Below are positions 63,782-64,000 of a stretch of 64,000 nt of DNA, piece by piece; the stretch's first letter is position 1; the number at the start of each line of letters is the position of its first letter. The notes below the pieces were generated by a model. It was given only the letters and a program-made list of their open reading frames with translations, made no database searches and was not told the origin of the DNA. This stretch comes from Yoonia sp. SS1-5. Its GTDB lineage: Bacteria; Pseudomonadota; Alphaproteobacteria; Rhodobacterales; Rhodobacteraceae. The DNA is taken from NCBI RefSeq assembly GCF_038443705.2, contig NZ_CP151767.2, positions 1,736,001 through 1,800,000 of the forward strand, written 5' to 3'. The position numbers and the translations under genes are program-made.

Positions 63782-64000
63782 TCAGATTTGCACTTGCCTT
63801 GGCCTGCCTGGCCAGTCCGGTTGCGGCAGACATCACCTGGCAGCCGAATTTCTATGACCGGGGGCGCAGTCTGTCGCAGGCCGATGAACCCGATCTGATC
63901 CTGCCGATGCCCTGCGGCGGCGCGATGGCATTTCAACGGGTTGATGTTTTTGTCGATGGGAATGACCGGCTGAGTGACAAGGCGCTCCGCCACGGGGAAT
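63778..64000 (+). CDS. Secreted protein, possible FGE/SUMF1-like (TagR-like), 5' part
   Basis: Only the first 74 residues are present, running off the window end. A short signal peptide (FALALACLASPVAA) is followed by DLILPMPCGGAMAFQRVDVF, which resembles the opening of periplasmic formylglycine-generating-enzyme-like proteins such as TagR. The start overlaps the permease stop. The family call rests on this short stretch and on gene order, and the decisive part lies outside the window. Confidence 0.5.
   Translation, partial: MIRFALALACLASPVAADITWQPNFYDRGRSLSQADEPDLILPMPCGGAMAFQRVDVFVDGNDRLSDKALRHGE

Overview
The window looks like chromosomal DNA of an alphaproteobacterium of the Rhodobacterales (Roseobacter group). 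The evidence is the high G+C content, a ccoNOQP/ccoGHIS oxidase locus with FnrL-type boxes, a TRAP transporter, a fused exosortase-EpsI protein, and non-pyrrolysine MttB paralogs next to a dimethylglycine-dehydrogenase-like flavoprotein. Genes are tightly packed, with many ATGA stop/start overlaps. No rRNA, tRNA, CRISPR array or insertion sequence was seen. No gene-free stretch exceeds 300 bases.

Region 1 (1-11.5 kb, mostly + strand) is an exopolysaccharide/exosortase locus. It holds the 3' end of an unknown gene, a Wzz/GumC-type chain-length protein, a CpsD-type P-loop protein, an exosortase fused to EpsI (XrtD type), a 2-oxoglutarate/Fe(II) oxygenase, a polysaccharide export protein and an outer-membrane beta-barrel protein. 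It ends with the complete dTDP-L-rhamnose set rfbCBDA.

Region 2 (11.5-20.5 kb) is a myo-inositol catabolic cluster. iolD, iolC, iolB and a class II aldolase lie on the minus strand. Two Gfo/Idh/MocA oxidoreductases and iolE lie on the plus strand, followed by a convergent LacI-family regulator. An 18-bp perfect palindrome in the divergent iolD promoter region, and a near copy upstream of the lacI-type gene, are the likely operators.

Region 3 (20.5-26.5 kb) holds an Asp/Glu-racemase-family enzyme divergent from a DadA-like FAD oxidase, a TRAP transporter (DctP, a hairpin terminator, DctQ, DctM) and a bile-acid-symporter-like membrane protein. A LysE-family remnant follows.

Region 4 (26.6-35 kb, minus strand) is a cbb3 oxidase locus. 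It contains a PCuAC copper chaperone, ccoGHIS (including a 45-residue CcoS) and ccoNOQP, each oxidase operon with an FNR-type box. Region 5 (35-40.8 kb) has two MttB-family methyltransferases flanking a dimethylglycine-dehydrogenase-like flavoprotein.

Region 6 (40.9-64 kb, all + strand) is the most unusual part. It starts with a CHAT (caspase-like) peptidase, a small hydrophobic-helix protein, a stand-alone helical adaptor that resembles effector-associated domains, an ABC ATPase, a 12-TM membrane protein, and a trypsin-like protease with a similar N-terminal adaptor. It continues with an elaborated SrfABC-type operon: two SrfA-like membrane proteins, one ending in a trypsin domain and one in a YfaP-like domain, then SrfB (actin/Hsp70-fold ATPase) and SrfC (P-loop GTPase-like). 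The last part is a secreted SH3-vWA protein, an ABC ATPase, an FtsX-like permease and the start of a possible FGE-like protein. That order recalls the PpkA-periplasmic-domain/TagT/TagS/TagR sensing module of type VI secretion, but without a kinase. I infer a protease- and NTPase-driven envelope-sensing or conflict system that couples CHAT, trypsin, SrfABC and Tag-like parts. The function is untested.
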